Positions 1-7,552 of a DNA stretch of 64,000 nucleotides are shown here, in pieces. This DNA is from Marinomonas ostreistagni (GTDB lineage Bacteria; Pseudomonadota; Gammaproteobacteria; Pseudomonadales; Marinomonadaceae). The stretch is from assembly GCF_016461785.1 (NCBI RefSeq), contig NZ_JAEMUH010000002.1, positions 1 to 64,000 of the forward strand. Direction: 5' to 3'. A model generated the notes under the pieces. The model searched no databases and had not been told where the DNA came from. It saw only the letters and a program-made list of their open reading frames with translations. The position numbers and the translations under genes were made by a program. Position 1 is the first letter of the stretch. Every line of letters begins with the position of its first letter.

Positions 1-41
1 AACCTTGGCAAGGTTGTGCTCTACCACTGAGCTATTCCCGC
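1..41 (-). tRNA. tRNA-Gly (GCC), partial at window edge
   Basis: Read on the minus strand, the gene begins at 41 with a GCGGGAAT acceptor arm, followed by a D-arm with AGCTCAGTGGTAGAGC and an anticodon arm whose loop carries GCC (complement of 7–9). The 3' half lies outside the window. It follows tRNA-Glu by 54 nt on the same strand and is probably cotranscribed with it. Confidence 0.9.
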
Positions 42-95
42 TTTAAGCTTTCACAAACATCAGCTAAGCTAGCATGGTTTTGCCAATCCGTAGAT

Positions 96-171
96 TGGCG
101 TCCCATAGGGGGTTCGAACCCCTGTTACCGCCGTGAAAGGGCGGTGTCCTAGGCCTCTAGACGAATGGGAC
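96..171 (-). tRNA. tRNA-Glu (TTC)
   Basis: A complete 76-nt cloverleaf including an encoded CCA end. The acceptor stem GTCCCAT pairs with ATGGGAC, the anticodon stem is CCGCC/GGCGG, the loop CTTTCAC carries anticodon TTC (complement of 135–137), and the T-arm contains GGTTCGAACCC. It is the first gene of a tRNA-Glu/tRNA-Gly pair transcribed leftwards. Confidence 0.97.
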
Positions 172-203
172 ACTTGTGCGCCTTGCTGTGTAAGCGGGTG
201 CGT

Positions 204-231
204 ATATTACTGTTAACAAACGGAAAATCAA
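204..231 (-). promoter_or_regulatory. Putative sigma-70 promoter of the tRNA-Glu/Gly operon
   Basis: On the minus strand TTGATT (226–231) and TAATAT (204–209) are separated by 16 bp. Each hexamer matches consensus at four of six positions. A GC-rich stretch (CGCACCCGC) follows the -10, as is common in stringently controlled stable-RNA promoters. Inference from sequence only. Confidence 0.45.
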
Positions 232-322
232 CAACTTTTTTTAAATATCTGTAATCTAAGCGAAAAAAAGTTGTTTCCTGTACTTTTACCTATAACAACT
301 ACTCAATTAAAGAGGGAGAACA

Positions 323-895
323 ATGAAAGCATTGATCGCAAGCAGCCTAGTCCTTGTTGCACTAGGCCTACAAGGCTGTGCCAACACAACCCACACCATC
401 AATATCGAACCTCAAGATACAACTCTAGAAGCTCAGTACAGTAACCAGCGCCAAATCCATGTTGTCGTGAAACCTTTTCAGGAAACCTCTGTTGGTCACA
501 TCAAAACAGGAATTGGAGAAAAGGCAGATATCGAAATCGGCAACAATGTTCAACAAGCCTTGAGCGATTACATGAATAACAAACTTAACATGCTTGGCTT
601 TAAAACCAATCAAGGCCAGTTGCCAGCAACACTATTCACCATTGAGCTGAATGAGCTTAGCTATGTCACTAAAACCATTGCTCTTAAAACAGAAGCTAAA
701 CTGACATCACAAATACGTGCAACGGTTTCACAAGGAGAGCAAACATATACCGCTACTTTTAAATCAGAGAAGGTAGACCAATATGGCACACTACCAGATA
801 GAGACGTTGTGGAAAGTGAGATCAATGAACTGTTAGGCAAAACCATTGACCGAGCTTTTAAAGACAAGAAGCTTGTCCAGTTACTCGGCCAATAA
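323..895 (+). CDS. YajG-family lipoprotein
   Basis: A 190-residue secreted lipoprotein. The N-terminus has a short basic start, a hydrophobic core and a lipobox LQGC, giving acylated Cys19 after signal peptidase II cleavage. The mature part resembles E. coli YajG in length and in the conserved pattern around QQALSDYM and a C-terminal segment ending near the last leucines. The family's function is unknown; it is an envelope lipoprotein. The start is supported by GAGGGAG about 5 nt upstream. It is a single gene, divergent from the tRNA pair and convergent with msrB. The family call is by similarity from memory; the lipoprotein call is direct. Confidence 0.8.
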   Translation: MKALIASSLVLVALGLQGCANTTHTINIEPQDTTLEAQYSNQRQIHVVVKPFQETSVGHIKTGIGEKADIEIGNNVQQALSDYMNNKLNMLGFKTNQGQLPATLFTIELNELSYVTKTIALKTEAKLTSQIRATVSQGEQTYTATFKSEKVDQYGTLPDRDVVESEINELLGKTIDRAFKDKKLVQLLGQ

Positions 896-916
896 TAGCT
901 CCCCTACTATTTCAGC

Positions 917-1336
917 CTAAGCTTCTCCTTTAGGCTGAAATTTCAACGAAGCAGAGTTTACACAGTATCGAATGCCAGTTGGCTTTGGACCATCTGGAAA
1001 GACATGACCAAGATGCGCATCACATTTTTCACATACAATTTCGACACGCTGCATCATCCAGGAGTTATCTTCTACCTCTTTAATGTTTTCTTTATCTGCA
1101 TCATAGAAGCTCGGCCATCCAGATCCAGAATTATATTTTGTTTCTGAATCAAAAAGATGCGCTCCACAACAAACACATTCGTAATGACCTTCTTCATAAA
1201 ACTTTTCATAACGTCCAGTAAACGCTCGCTCAGTGCCTTTCTGACGAACGATTTGATACACTTCTTCTGGGAGACGCTGCTTCCACTCTTCATCACTTAG
1301 TGATTGAAACTGGCTCGGCTGTTGTTCATTACTCAT
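917..1336 (-). CDS. msrB: Peptide methionine-(R)-S-oxide reductase MsrB
   Basis: Reduces the R-epimer of methionine sulfoxide in damaged proteins, using thioredoxin as usual electron donor. At 139 residues it is a single-domain MsrB. Two CxxC pairs that bind structural zinc are seen (C54/C57 and C102/C105), together with the SGSGWPSF substrate motif at 70–77 and the catalytic cysteine C125 in RYCVNSAS, so it is a cysteine-type enzyme. No MsrA domain is fused. It diverges from alaA with about 65 bp between starts. No signal peptide, so cytoplasmic. Confidence 0.96.
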   Translation of the reverse strand: MSNEQQPSQFQSLSDEEWKQRLPEEVYQIVRQKGTERAFTGRYEKFYEEGHYECVCCGAHLFDSETKYNSGSGWPSFYDADKENIKEVEDNSWMMQRVEIVCEKCDAHLGHVFPDGPKPTGIRYCVNSASLKFQPKGEA

Positions 1337-1401
1337 AAAACATGACTCCTGTTTTTGTGTCTCTACATTATAACTGATTCCATTACCCTATATGAGGAAG
1401 C

Positions 1402-2619
1402 GTGGTGCAAATACGTAAATCGAATAAACTTGCAAACATCTGCTATGAGATTCGCGGACCAGTACTTAAAGAAGCGGTACGTATGGAAGACGAAGGCCAC
1501 CGCATCCTTAAGCTAAATATCGGCAATCCAGCACCATTTGGCTTCGAAGCTCCTGACGAAATCCTAGTTGATGTCATTAAGAACTTGCCTAACGCGCAAG
1601 GGTACTGCGAATCAAAAGGCCTGTTCTCTGCGCGTAAGGCTGTTATGCAAAAATACCAGGCCCTAGGCATTCGTTCAGCCAACGTCGAAAACGTTTGCAT
1701 GGGCAATGGAGTCAGCGAGCTTATCGTGATGGCCATGCAGGCTTTACTAAATGATGGCGATGAGATTCTTATTCCAGCGCCCGACTACCCTCTTTGGACC
1801 GCTGCCGCCACCCTATCTGGTGGTTACGTACGACACTATTTATGTGATGAAGAAAATGGCTGGCAACCAGATATTGCCGACATCAAATCAAAAATCACCA
1901 ATAAAACCAAAGCACTGGTAATCATCAACCCAAACAACCCAACTGGCGCTGTCTATTCTGAAGCCATATTGAAAGAATTGGTTGCACTCGCCGAAGAACA
2001 CGGCCTACTGCTGTTCTCTGACGAAATTTACGACAAAATTTTGTACGACGACGCCCAACACATTCCGACCGCTACTTTAACGGAAGGAAAAGTACCATGT
2101 GTCACATTTGGCGGCTTATCAAAAGTCTACCGAACAGCTGGCTTCCGATCTGGCTGGATGATTATCACAGGTCCCAAAACAGGTATTGAAGATTATATTG
2201 CTGGTATAGACATGCTGAGCTCTATGCGCCTATGTGCCAATGTGCCGGCACAACATGCCGTGCAAACAGCCTTAGGTGGCTACCAAACCATTAATGAATT
2301 AACCGCACCTGGCGGACGATTATTCGAACAGCGCAACTTAGCATGGGAAATACTAGACAGCATCCCTGGAGTTCATTGCCATAAGCCTGAAGGGGCTTTA
2401 TACCTCTTCCCAAGACTCGACCCTAAAGTCTACAACATTAAAGATGACGTAGAAGTGGCCCTTCGCTTCCTTAAAGAAGAAAAGGTCTTGCTGGTACATG
2501 GAACAGGCTTCAACTGGCCAACACCAGATCACTTACGTATCGTATTCTTACCACACGTCGAAGAATTGCAGCCTGCCATGGAACGCTTTGCTGCGTTTTT
2601 ATCTCGTTTGCGCAATTAA
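1402..2619 (+). CDS. alaA: Glutamate-pyruvate aminotransferase AlaA-like
   Basis: A class I/II PLP-dependent aminotransferase of 405 residues, very close along its length to E. coli AlaA (YfbQ), which makes alanine from pyruvate and glutamate. The NPNNPTGAVYS segment, the SDEIYD motif and the PLP lysine in GGLSKVYR (K241) are present, with FRSGWM and the C-terminal arginine region. There are two possible GTG starts, at 1402 and 1405, behind GAGGAAG (1394–1400). Spacing favours 1405 slightly, whereas alignment with the E. coli protein favours 1402. Cytoplasmic. htpX follows 70 bp downstream with its own promoter. Confidence 0.92.
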   Translation: MVQIRKSNKLANICYEIRGPVLKEAVRMEDEGHRILKLNIGNPAPFGFEAPDEILVDVIKNLPNAQGYCESKGLFSARKAVMQKYQALGIRSANVENVCMGNGVSELIVMAMQALLNDGDEILIPAPDYPLWTAAATLSGGYVRHYLCDEENGWQPDIADIKSKITNKTKALVIINPNNPTGAVYSEAILKELVALAEEHGLLLFSDEIYDKILYDDAQHIPTATLTEGKVPCVTFGGLSKVYRTAGFRSGWMIITGPKTGIEDYIAGIDMLSSMRLCANVPAQHAVQTALGGYQTINELTAPGGRLFEQRNLAWEILDSIPGVHCHKPEGALYLFPRLDPKVYNIKDDVEVALRFLKEEKVLLVHGTGFNWPTPDHLRIVFLPHVEELQPAMERFAAFLSRLRN

Positions 2620-2625
2620 ATCCTA

Positions 2626-2654
2626 CTTGAAAAGGAACCAATTGCCCCTATGAT
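2626..2654 (+). promoter_or_regulatory. Putative sigma-32 (RpoH) heat-shock promoter of htpX
   Basis: CTTGAAA at 2626–2632 is a perfect heat-shock -35. After 12 bp, CCCCTATG at 2645–2652 is a near match to the sigma-32 -10 (CCCCATnT). The same DNA can also be read as sigma-70 TTGAAA–N16–TATGAT (2627–2654), so basal transcription is possible. Transcription would start around 2658–2662. HtpX is a known heat-shock gene in E. coli, so the context fits. Confidence 0.7.
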
Positions 2655-2683
2655 GCTCCATAGTATTTTCACTCTGGAGCATC
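2652..2683 (+). promoter_or_regulatory. Inverted repeat enclosing the htpX Shine-Dalgarno
   Basis: GATGCTCCA (2652–2660) and TGGAGCATC (2675–2683) are perfect 9-bp complements around a 14-nt loop. The GGAG at 2676–2679 is the only Shine-Dalgarno candidate for the ATG at 2690 (10 nt away) and lies inside the 3' arm. The 5' arm overlaps the -10 and start point of the promoter above, so only transcripts initiated upstream would carry both arms. No T-run follows, so it is not an intrinsic terminator. Confidence 0.55.
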
Positions 2684-2689
2684 TCTATA

Positions 2690-3571
2690 ATGCGTATATT
2701 GCTTTTCCTTTTAACCAACATTGCGGTTTTGGTCGTTGCCAGCATCGTTTTGAGTGTTTTGGGCGTTGAGCGCTACATTTCAAGCAGCGGTTTAAACCTC
2801 ACATCACTACTCATTTTCTGTGCCGTATTCGGTTTCACAGGAAGTATTATTTCCTTATTGCTCTCTAAAAAAATGGCGAAATGGGGTTCAAAAGCTCAAG
2901 TAATTGAGCAGCCACGTAACCACAAGGAGCAATGGCTTCTAACGACTGTTCAAGAGCTGGCAAATGACGCTGGTATTAAAATGCCAGAAGTCGCTGTTTT
3001 CCCTGCTCATGAAGCCAATGCATTCGCGACTGGCTGGAACAAGAATGATGCATTAGTGGCCGTTTCTAGCGGTATGCTAGACCGTTACCCACCAGATGAG
3101 ATCCGCGCAGTCATGGCACACGAAATTGGCCACGTTGCAAATGGCGACATGGTGACATTGACCTTGATTCAGGGTGTGGTGAACACTTTCGTAATGTTCT
3201 TTGCTCGTATTGCAGGTTATGCAGTGGATCAGTTCCTACGCCGCGATGAAGAAGGTGAAGGTTCAGTGGGTTGGGGTTACTACATCGCAACCATGGTCTT
3301 CGAAATTCTATTTGGCATTTTGGCAAGTATGATCGTGATGTGGTTCTCTCGTTACCGTGAGTTTCGCGCAGATGAGGCCGGAGCCCGCTTGGCAGGTAAA
3401 GGCGCGATGATTGCAGCTTTAGCTCGAATTCAAAGTGAGCATGAAGTGTCGCACATGCCCGATACGATGGTTGCATTTGGTATTCGCCGCGGCCGAAAAT
3501 CAAGCTTCGGCGAGCTATTTTCCAGCCACCCACCGATTAACGATCGAATTGCAGCATTACAAAAGCTGTAA
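2690..3571 (+). CDS. htpX: Heat-shock membrane zinc protease HtpX
   Basis: An inner-membrane M48 zinc metalloprotease that degrades misfolded membrane proteins alongside FtsH. The length of 293 residues equals E. coli HtpX. Two N-terminal membrane segments (about 3–25 and 35–57) precede the HEIGH zinc motif at 144–148. Two more hydrophobic segments flank residues 160–220, followed by the third zinc ligand region [10 protein letters not shown]. The gene has its own heat-shock type promoter and an inverted repeat over its ribosome site, and ends at a strong bidirectional terminator. Confidence 0.96.
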   Translation: MRILLFLLTNIAVLVVASIVLSVLGVERYISSSGLNLTSLLIFCAVFGFTGSIISLLLSKKMAKWGSKAQVIEQPRNHKEQWLLTTVQELANDAGIKMPEVAVFPAHEANAFATGWNKNDALVAVSSGMLDRYPPDEIRAVMAHEIGHVANGDMVTLTLIQGVVNTFVMFFARIAGYAVDQFLRRDEEGEGSVGWGYYIATMVFEILFGILASMIVMWFSRYREFRADEAGARLAGKGAMIAALARIQSEHEVSHMPDTMVAFGIRRGRKSSFGELFSSHPPINDRIAALQKL

Positions 3572-3582
3572 TCAGACCCAAT

Positions 3583-3608
3583 AAAAAAGGCCCGATGGGC
3601 CTTTTTTT
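3583..3608. terminator. Bidirectional intrinsic terminator between htpX and the PilZ gene
   Basis: AAAAAAGGCCC, loop GAT, GGGCCTTTTTTT. The stem is GC-rich with A/T tracts on both sides, so it can end htpX (+) and the pdxB/PilZ transcript (-). Confidence 0.85.
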
Positions 3609-3622
3609 ATTATTCACAAAAT

Positions 3623-4342
3623 CTAACGCTGCTTCTTTGAAATACTTTCCAGTATGAATGCCAATAGTGGAATGCCTTGCTCTTTCTCTATGTTGTTGAA
3701 CTTTATTCCATAAACATACATATATTCTACGTTCATACGCGACAAAAAAGCATTGTCAGCTATGGAGGCCTGCAACTGCTCCAACATCTGAATCTCTTGC
3801 GAGCGAATCTCACAATCTATTTTTAGTATATGTTTAAAACCACCAATCTGAAGATTCAAAGCCATCTTCATGGTTTGATTGACAGAGCCAAAATCTTCTT
3901 TAGAAATGATTTTACAGCCACCGGTACTTAGGTCAACAACGACACCCGTCGCACCCGTCAAAATAGGCTGATCCCCTCCTGACTCCATAGAACATATCAA
4001 TCGCGTTTCTACACGAACGGCCTGCCGCACTTCAGACGCATCAACCATTTCAGGGGTCGATATATGCAAATGCGCAGAAGGCTCCAAATAGCTTTTTGCG
4101 ATTTTTGTTGAAAATGCACACACCACTGTCTCTGACATCAAGCGCACATTGACCACTTGGTTATCACGAACAATGATATTTTTACCATTCACACGAGGAC
4201 ATGAGACAATTAAAGAGCGCCCAGAAATTCGGCCCAAAACTTTTACTGTATGTCGACCTGGTGGCGAGATAAATTCAATTTGAACACTTGTACCGACAGG
4301 TATAGAAATACCATCAAAAGCAACTTGCGTGACTTCCGCCAT
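3623..4342 (-). CDS. YcgR-like PilZ-domain c-di-GMP receptor
   Basis: A 239-residue cytoplasmic protein with two parts. Residues 1–100 form a YcgR-N-type beta domain (PVGTSVQIEF and later strands), and about 104–225 form a PilZ domain. The c-di-GMP binding signature is intact: RQAVR at 106–110 (RxxxR) and DLSTGG at 137–142 (D/NxSxxG). Proteins of this layout act as flagellar brakes or c-di-GMP effectors. No flagellar genes are near, so the partner is unknown. It starts 8 bp after pdxB stops, and the two are probably cotranscribed. Confidence 0.85.
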   Translation of the reverse strand: MAEVTQVAFDGISIPVGTSVQIEFISPPGRHTVKVLGRISGRSLIVSCPRVNGKNIIVRDNQVVNVRLMSETVVCAFSTKIAKSYLEPSAHLHISTPEMVDASEVRQAVRVETRLICSMESGGDQPILTGATGVVVDLSTGGCKIISKEDFGSVNQTMKMALNLQIGGFKHILKIDCEIRSQEIQMLEQLQASIADNAFLSRMNVEYMYVYGIKFNNIEKEQGIPLLAFILESISKKQR

Positions 4343-4350
4343 TAATACTC

Positions 4351-5481
4351 CTAAAGGCCTACTTGATGAAATCCTAACGCATTAAGTTCACTGGAAAATT
4401 CAGGATGCTCTATGGTCATAGTATTGAATTCATCACGTTCAACGTAATTTTTGCGCAGCCAATCAAAACCATTAGCAAAATTACCACTCATGACATACTT
4501 AAAACGGGCGGAATCTCTTGCCACATCAAAACAACATTGAATTGCTCGGTTGATAGCTTCCTCTCGCTTAAGCGCAAAGTTCATTTTTATTTCACAAATA
4601 CTACCCTGACTTACAGCTTCCGCAAAACTACTTTTTAATGATATATCAAAGAATTGGCAGACTGACTGATAAATAAACCAAGTACCTTTCTCTCTACCTT
4701 GTTTGCTGTATCCTGCAATATGAGGTGTTGCGATATCACATATTGCTGCCAATTGCATATTAGGATGCGGCTCTTCATGCCATACATCAAACACTAAGTT
4801 AAGATTACCATCTAGTGCGTGAAACCGTTCTATCAGCCCGACCTCATTAATAATACCGCCTCGACCAGCTGAAATGATTGTTTGCCCTGCGGCCAAGTGA
4901 GATACATATTCATCATTAATCATATCAAAGCTTGGATAATCGCCAGTATGCGTTAATGGTGCATGCAGGCAGATCACATCACAGCTCATCACTTCACAAA
5001 GTGTGGTTAAAGTTACCCCTGCAACTGTCTCTTCCACCAGTGGATCATAAGCAATGACCTCACATCCCAACTCAACAAAACGTGACGCTACACAACGGCC
5101 GACATTACCCTGCCCGACTACACCAATTTTAGCTTCAAGCCAGTTTAGCGACTTAGTGAAATACAAATATGACAACGAACTAAAAACGTAGTCGGCTACG
5201 GCATCAGCATTACAACCAGGCGCACTGTTAAAACCAATACCCTTTGCCAATAAGTATTCCGTATCTACATGATCCGTACCTATGGTGGCACTTCCAACAT
5301 ATTTAACAGGCGTTCCTTCGAGCAACGACTCATTTACTTTGGTAACAGAGCGCACTAACAGTACATCCGCATCCATTAATTGCTCTTTCGATAAGGAGCG
5401 ACCATTAACTAGGGTGATGTCGCCTAAACCGCCAAAAAGCGCTTCAACATTCGGCATATTCTCATCGGCAATAATTTTCAT
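4351..5481 (-). CDS. pdxB: Erythronate-4-phosphate dehydrogenase PdxB
   Basis: The second step of de novo pyridoxal phosphate synthesis, oxidising 4-phosphoerythronate. At 376 residues it matches PdxB, which is longer than other D-2-hydroxyacid dehydrogenases because of its C-terminal dimerisation domain. Visible are GQGNVG at 123–128 (NAD binding), ISAGRGG with the substrate arginine, and the catalytic histidine in ATPHIAGYS. The start overlaps the end of epmC by 20 bp, indicating translational coupling. Confidence 0.94.
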   Translation of the reverse strand: MKIIADENMPNVEALFGGLGDITLVNGRSLSKEQLMDADVLLVRSVTKVNESLLEGTPVKYVGSATIGTDHVDTEYLLAKGIGFNSAPGCNADAVADYVFSSLSYLYFTKSLNWLEAKIGVVGQGNVGRCVASRFVELGCEVIAYDPLVEETVAGVTLTTLCEVMSCDVICLHAPLTHTGDYPSFDMINDEYVSHLAAGQTIISAGRGGIINEVGLIERFHALDGNLNLVFDVWHEEPHPNMQLAAICDIATPHIAGYSKQGREKGTWFIYQSVCQFFDISLKSSFAEAVSQGSICEIKMNFALKREEAINRAIQCCFDVARDSARFKYVMSGNFANGFDWLRKNYVERDEFNTMTIEHPEFSSELNALGFHQVGL

Positions 5482-6004
5482 AGCACTCTCTTAGGTGGGG
5501 TATAACTAAAGATTCTGAAGACTGATAATGGCGAGCAAATAAAGCTTGGGCAAACAGTGAGACGCGATTGGGAAGACCATTCTCTATCAGTTCTGACACT
5601 CGATGTAAAACAACGTTTCTAAACGGAGATGGGTCATAATCAGGTAATGCCAAATTATCCACGCTGACATCAAATTTCATTCCGCATGACCAATGGAATA
5701 GACATTCATATGCTTGAGGTTGCACCTCAAATTTTTCAAACTCTTTTTGCTGAGCGAGGGTACGACCATCTTCGGCATACCAATAGCCAAAATCGTCTTG
5801 TTGACGCCTTTCTTTTCCAGCCACACACCAATGGCTGACTTCATGCAAAGCACTTGAGGCGTAGTTGTAACGATATTGAATTTGACTGACACCAGACTCA
5901 TCACAAGCCAAATAAAATGGTTCGTCAAAACCGCCCTTTAAAACTGTTTGGTAGGTCGAAAAAAAGACGTCATAAAACGTCTTTTCGAGAAATTGTGCGT
6001 TCAC
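5462..6004 (-). CDS. epmC: Elongation factor P hydroxylase EpmC (YfcM)
   Basis: A member of the YfcM family, which hydroxylates the beta-lysylated lysine of EF-P. It is 180 residues long with the conserved HEVSHW at 54–59 (putative metal site) and RRQQDDFGYWYAEDGR. The start codon is GTG at 6004. EF-P modification also needs EpmA and EpmB, neither of which is in this window. First gene of the epmC–pdxB–PilZ run. Confidence 0.9.
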   Translation of the reverse strand: MNAQFLEKTFYDVFFSTYQTVLKGGFDEPFYLACDESGVSQIQYRYNYASSALHEVSHWCVAGKERRQQDDFGYWYAEDGRTLAQQKEFEKFEVQPQAYECLFHWSCGMKFDVSVDNLALPDYDPSPFRNVVLHRVSELIENGLPNRVSLFAQALFARHYQSSESLVIPHLRECYENYCR

Positions 6005-6020
6005 TTAATCACTCAAAATC

Positions 6021-6047
6021 AAAGCCCTCTCTCATCACGAGGGCTTT
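6021..6047 (-). terminator. Terminator-like hairpin after gcvT
   Basis: AAAGCCCTC (6021–6029) pairs with GAGGGCTTT (6039–6047) around a 9-nt loop, 14 bp past the gcvT stop. On the minus strand the trailing T-run is broken, so termination may be partial and epmC could receive read-through. Confidence 0.6.
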
Positions 6048-6060
6048 ATTCAAAAATGAC

Positions 6061-7155
6061 TTAGCCACGGAAGTATCGTGATGGGAAGAATGGCATCTTC
6101 GCAGGGGTTAACGGGATAAGTTTACCACGTAATGAAGCGAAAAGGGGCTGCTCAAGTTTATCTGTCTGCACATAACCCATGACAATTGGCTTCTCAAGGG
6201 ATGGTGCAAAGCCACCACTAGTAACAGAGCCAGCTAAATCACCTGATTCGGTCACAATATCCACACCTTCACGAACTGGCGCCTTACCTTCAACCAAGAA
6301 ACCAACACGCTTACGCGAAACACCTTCTGAAAAATGCTGTAAAACCACATCAGCCCCAACAAAGTTACCAGCACGCTCACCTTCAGCACGACGAACCTTC
6401 TGAATCGCCCAGGTGATTGAAGCTTCAACAGGGGTAGTCGATTGGTCTAAGTCATGGCCATATAAACAAAGACCCGCTTCTAAACGAAGTGAGTCACGGG
6501 CACCAAGACCAATCCATTCCACTTCTTCTAGAGCAAGTAATGCTTGGCAGAAAGCTGTGGCATTCTCGTTTGGCACAGAGATCTCGTAACCGTCTTCACC
6601 AGTGTAGCCAGAGCAACTTACCCAAAGCTCAACATCGTTCCACATCACCTTAGTGGATTGCATAAACACTAATGCTTTTAGTTCAGGCAATAGCTTAGCC
6701 GCCGCTTCACGAGCTTTAGGCCCTTGCAGCGCAACCAGGGCACGATCAACCACTTCGACTGACGTTGTTGGTAAATTGTTAGTCAAATGAGCAACATCTT
6801 GTTCTTTACAAGCAGCGTTCACTACCATGTAAATTTCTTCATCGCCCCAATTTGTAAACATCAAATCATCAGAGATACCACCATTAGCAGTCGTAAACAC
6901 ACCATAGCGTTGTTGATTAAGTCCTAAACCAATGACATCGACTGGCAAAAGCGCTTCTAATTCTTGCTTTACGTTCTCGCCACGCAAAATAACTTGTCCC
7001 ATATGCGACACATCAAATAGACCAGCCGAGGAACGCGTCCAAAGGTGCTCTTTCTTCACCCCCATTGGGTATTGAACAGGCATTTCATAGCCTGCAAATT
7101 CGACCATGCGAGCGCCAGCATCGACATGCGCTTGATATAAAGGAGTACGTTTCAT
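6061..7155 (-). CDS. gcvT: Aminomethyltransferase GcvT (glycine cleavage T protein)
   Basis: Transfers the methylene group from the lipoyl-bound aminomethyl intermediate to tetrahydrofolate, releasing ammonia. The protein is full length at 364 residues and begins MKRTPLYQAHVDAGARMVEF, with the folate-site FDVSHMGQ and the SGYTGEDGYEI signature. ATG at 7155 is chosen because AGAGG lies 5 nt upstream; an in-frame GTG two codons earlier would overlap that site. It diverges from glyA–gcvH–gcvP across a 390-bp region with two matching operators. Confidence 0.96.
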   Translation of the reverse strand: MKRTPLYQAHVDAGARMVEFAGYEMPVQYPMGVKKEHLWTRSSAGLFDVSHMGQVILRGENVKQELEALLPVDVIGLGLNQQRYGVFTTANGGISDDLMFTNWGDEEIYMVVNAACKEQDVAHLTNNLPTTSVEVVDRALVALQGPKAREAAAKLLPELKALVFMQSTKVMWNDVELWVSCSGYTGEDGYEISVPNENATAFCQALLALEEVEWIGLGARDSLRLEAGLCLYGHDLDQSTTPVEASITWAIQKVRRAEGERAGNFVGADVVLQHFSEGVSRKRVGFLVEGKAPVREGVDIVTESGDLAGSVTSGGFAPSLEKPIVMGYVQTDKLEQPLFASLRGKLIPLTPAKMPFFPSRYFRG

Positions 7156-7177
7156 GAGCACCTCTGGTTAACATTAA

Positions 7178-7207
7178 ATCAAAATGGGATGTTTCGGATG
7201 TTTCCAA
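7178..7207 (-). promoter_or_regulatory. Weak putative promoter for gcvT
   Basis: Minus-strand TTGGAA (7202–7207) and TTTGAT (7178–7183) are 18 bp apart, each with four of six consensus matches. The -35 lies inside the 7199–7216 palindrome, mirroring the arrangement at glyA. Confidence 0.3.
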
Positions 7208-7216
7208 TCGGAAACA
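7199..7216. promoter_or_regulatory. Palindromic operator, gcvT side
   Basis: TGTTTCC AATC GGAAACA is a perfect 7-4-7 dyad. An almost identical copy, including the AATC spacer, lies 184 bp away on the glyA side. The 7-4-7 design resembles the dyad described for the TyrR-like glycine regulator GcsR of Pseudomonas, but the half-site sequence differs. The cognate regulator is not in this window. Confidence 0.65.
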
Positions 7217-7382
7217 AAGTATCTTCGTTAATCTAAATGAATGCAACCAAGAATGAGTTTTCTTCTATTAAAATCCAGCACTACCAGTTGCTACGCGAGT
7301 AGAATGCACAAAACTAAACGCTTGGTCAATTTTCCTATTTGCGACATATTTATGAATTCATGCGATTTTGTTTTTGAACACA

Positions 7383-7400
7383 TGTTTCCAATCGGAAACT
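7383..7400. promoter_or_regulatory. Palindromic operator, glyA side
   Basis: TGTTTCC AATC GGAAACT, seven-base half-sites with one mismatch at the outer end. It overlaps the putative -35 of glyA, so a bound protein would be placed to block or replace the -35 contact. Confidence 0.65.
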
Positions 7401-7413
7401 TTTTGTTTATGAT
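7385..7413 (+). promoter_or_regulatory. Putative sigma-70 promoter of glyA–gcvH–gcvP
   Basis: TTTCCA (7385–7390), 17 bp, then TATGAT (7408–7413). The -10 matches five of six positions and the -35 four of six. The predicted leader is about 130 nt. The -35 is embedded in the operator. Confidence 0.5.
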
Positions 7414-7552
7414 GCATTCATCTCATAGCAATGCAGATGATTAGTACGAAAGCAGAGATGATCTTTTTTCAATTCATTTTCCGACATAAATGATAGAATA
7501 AGAATTGTCTCAGAATGTCATCGACATGAATTTCAATTAAGAGGATCTCAAA

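Larger units (their letters stand above)
7162..7552. other. Divergent control region between gcvT and glyA
   Basis: No convincing gene. It holds two near-identical palindromes at 7199–7216 and 7383–7400, each overlapping a putative -35 for the gene it faces. An open frame of 67 codons at 7241–7444 has no credible ribosome site and no recognisable protein features. I see no glycine-riboswitch core on either strand. Confidence 0.75.

Noticed and set aside
7241-7444. 67-codon open frame in the glyA upstream region
   Set aside because: No ribosome site, unusual residue make-up, and it runs through the operator and promoter.
7162-7552. Glycine riboswitch upstream of gcvT or glyA
   Set aside because: Expected in some relatives, but no conserved glycine-aptamer core was seen on either strand; two DNA palindromes are present instead.
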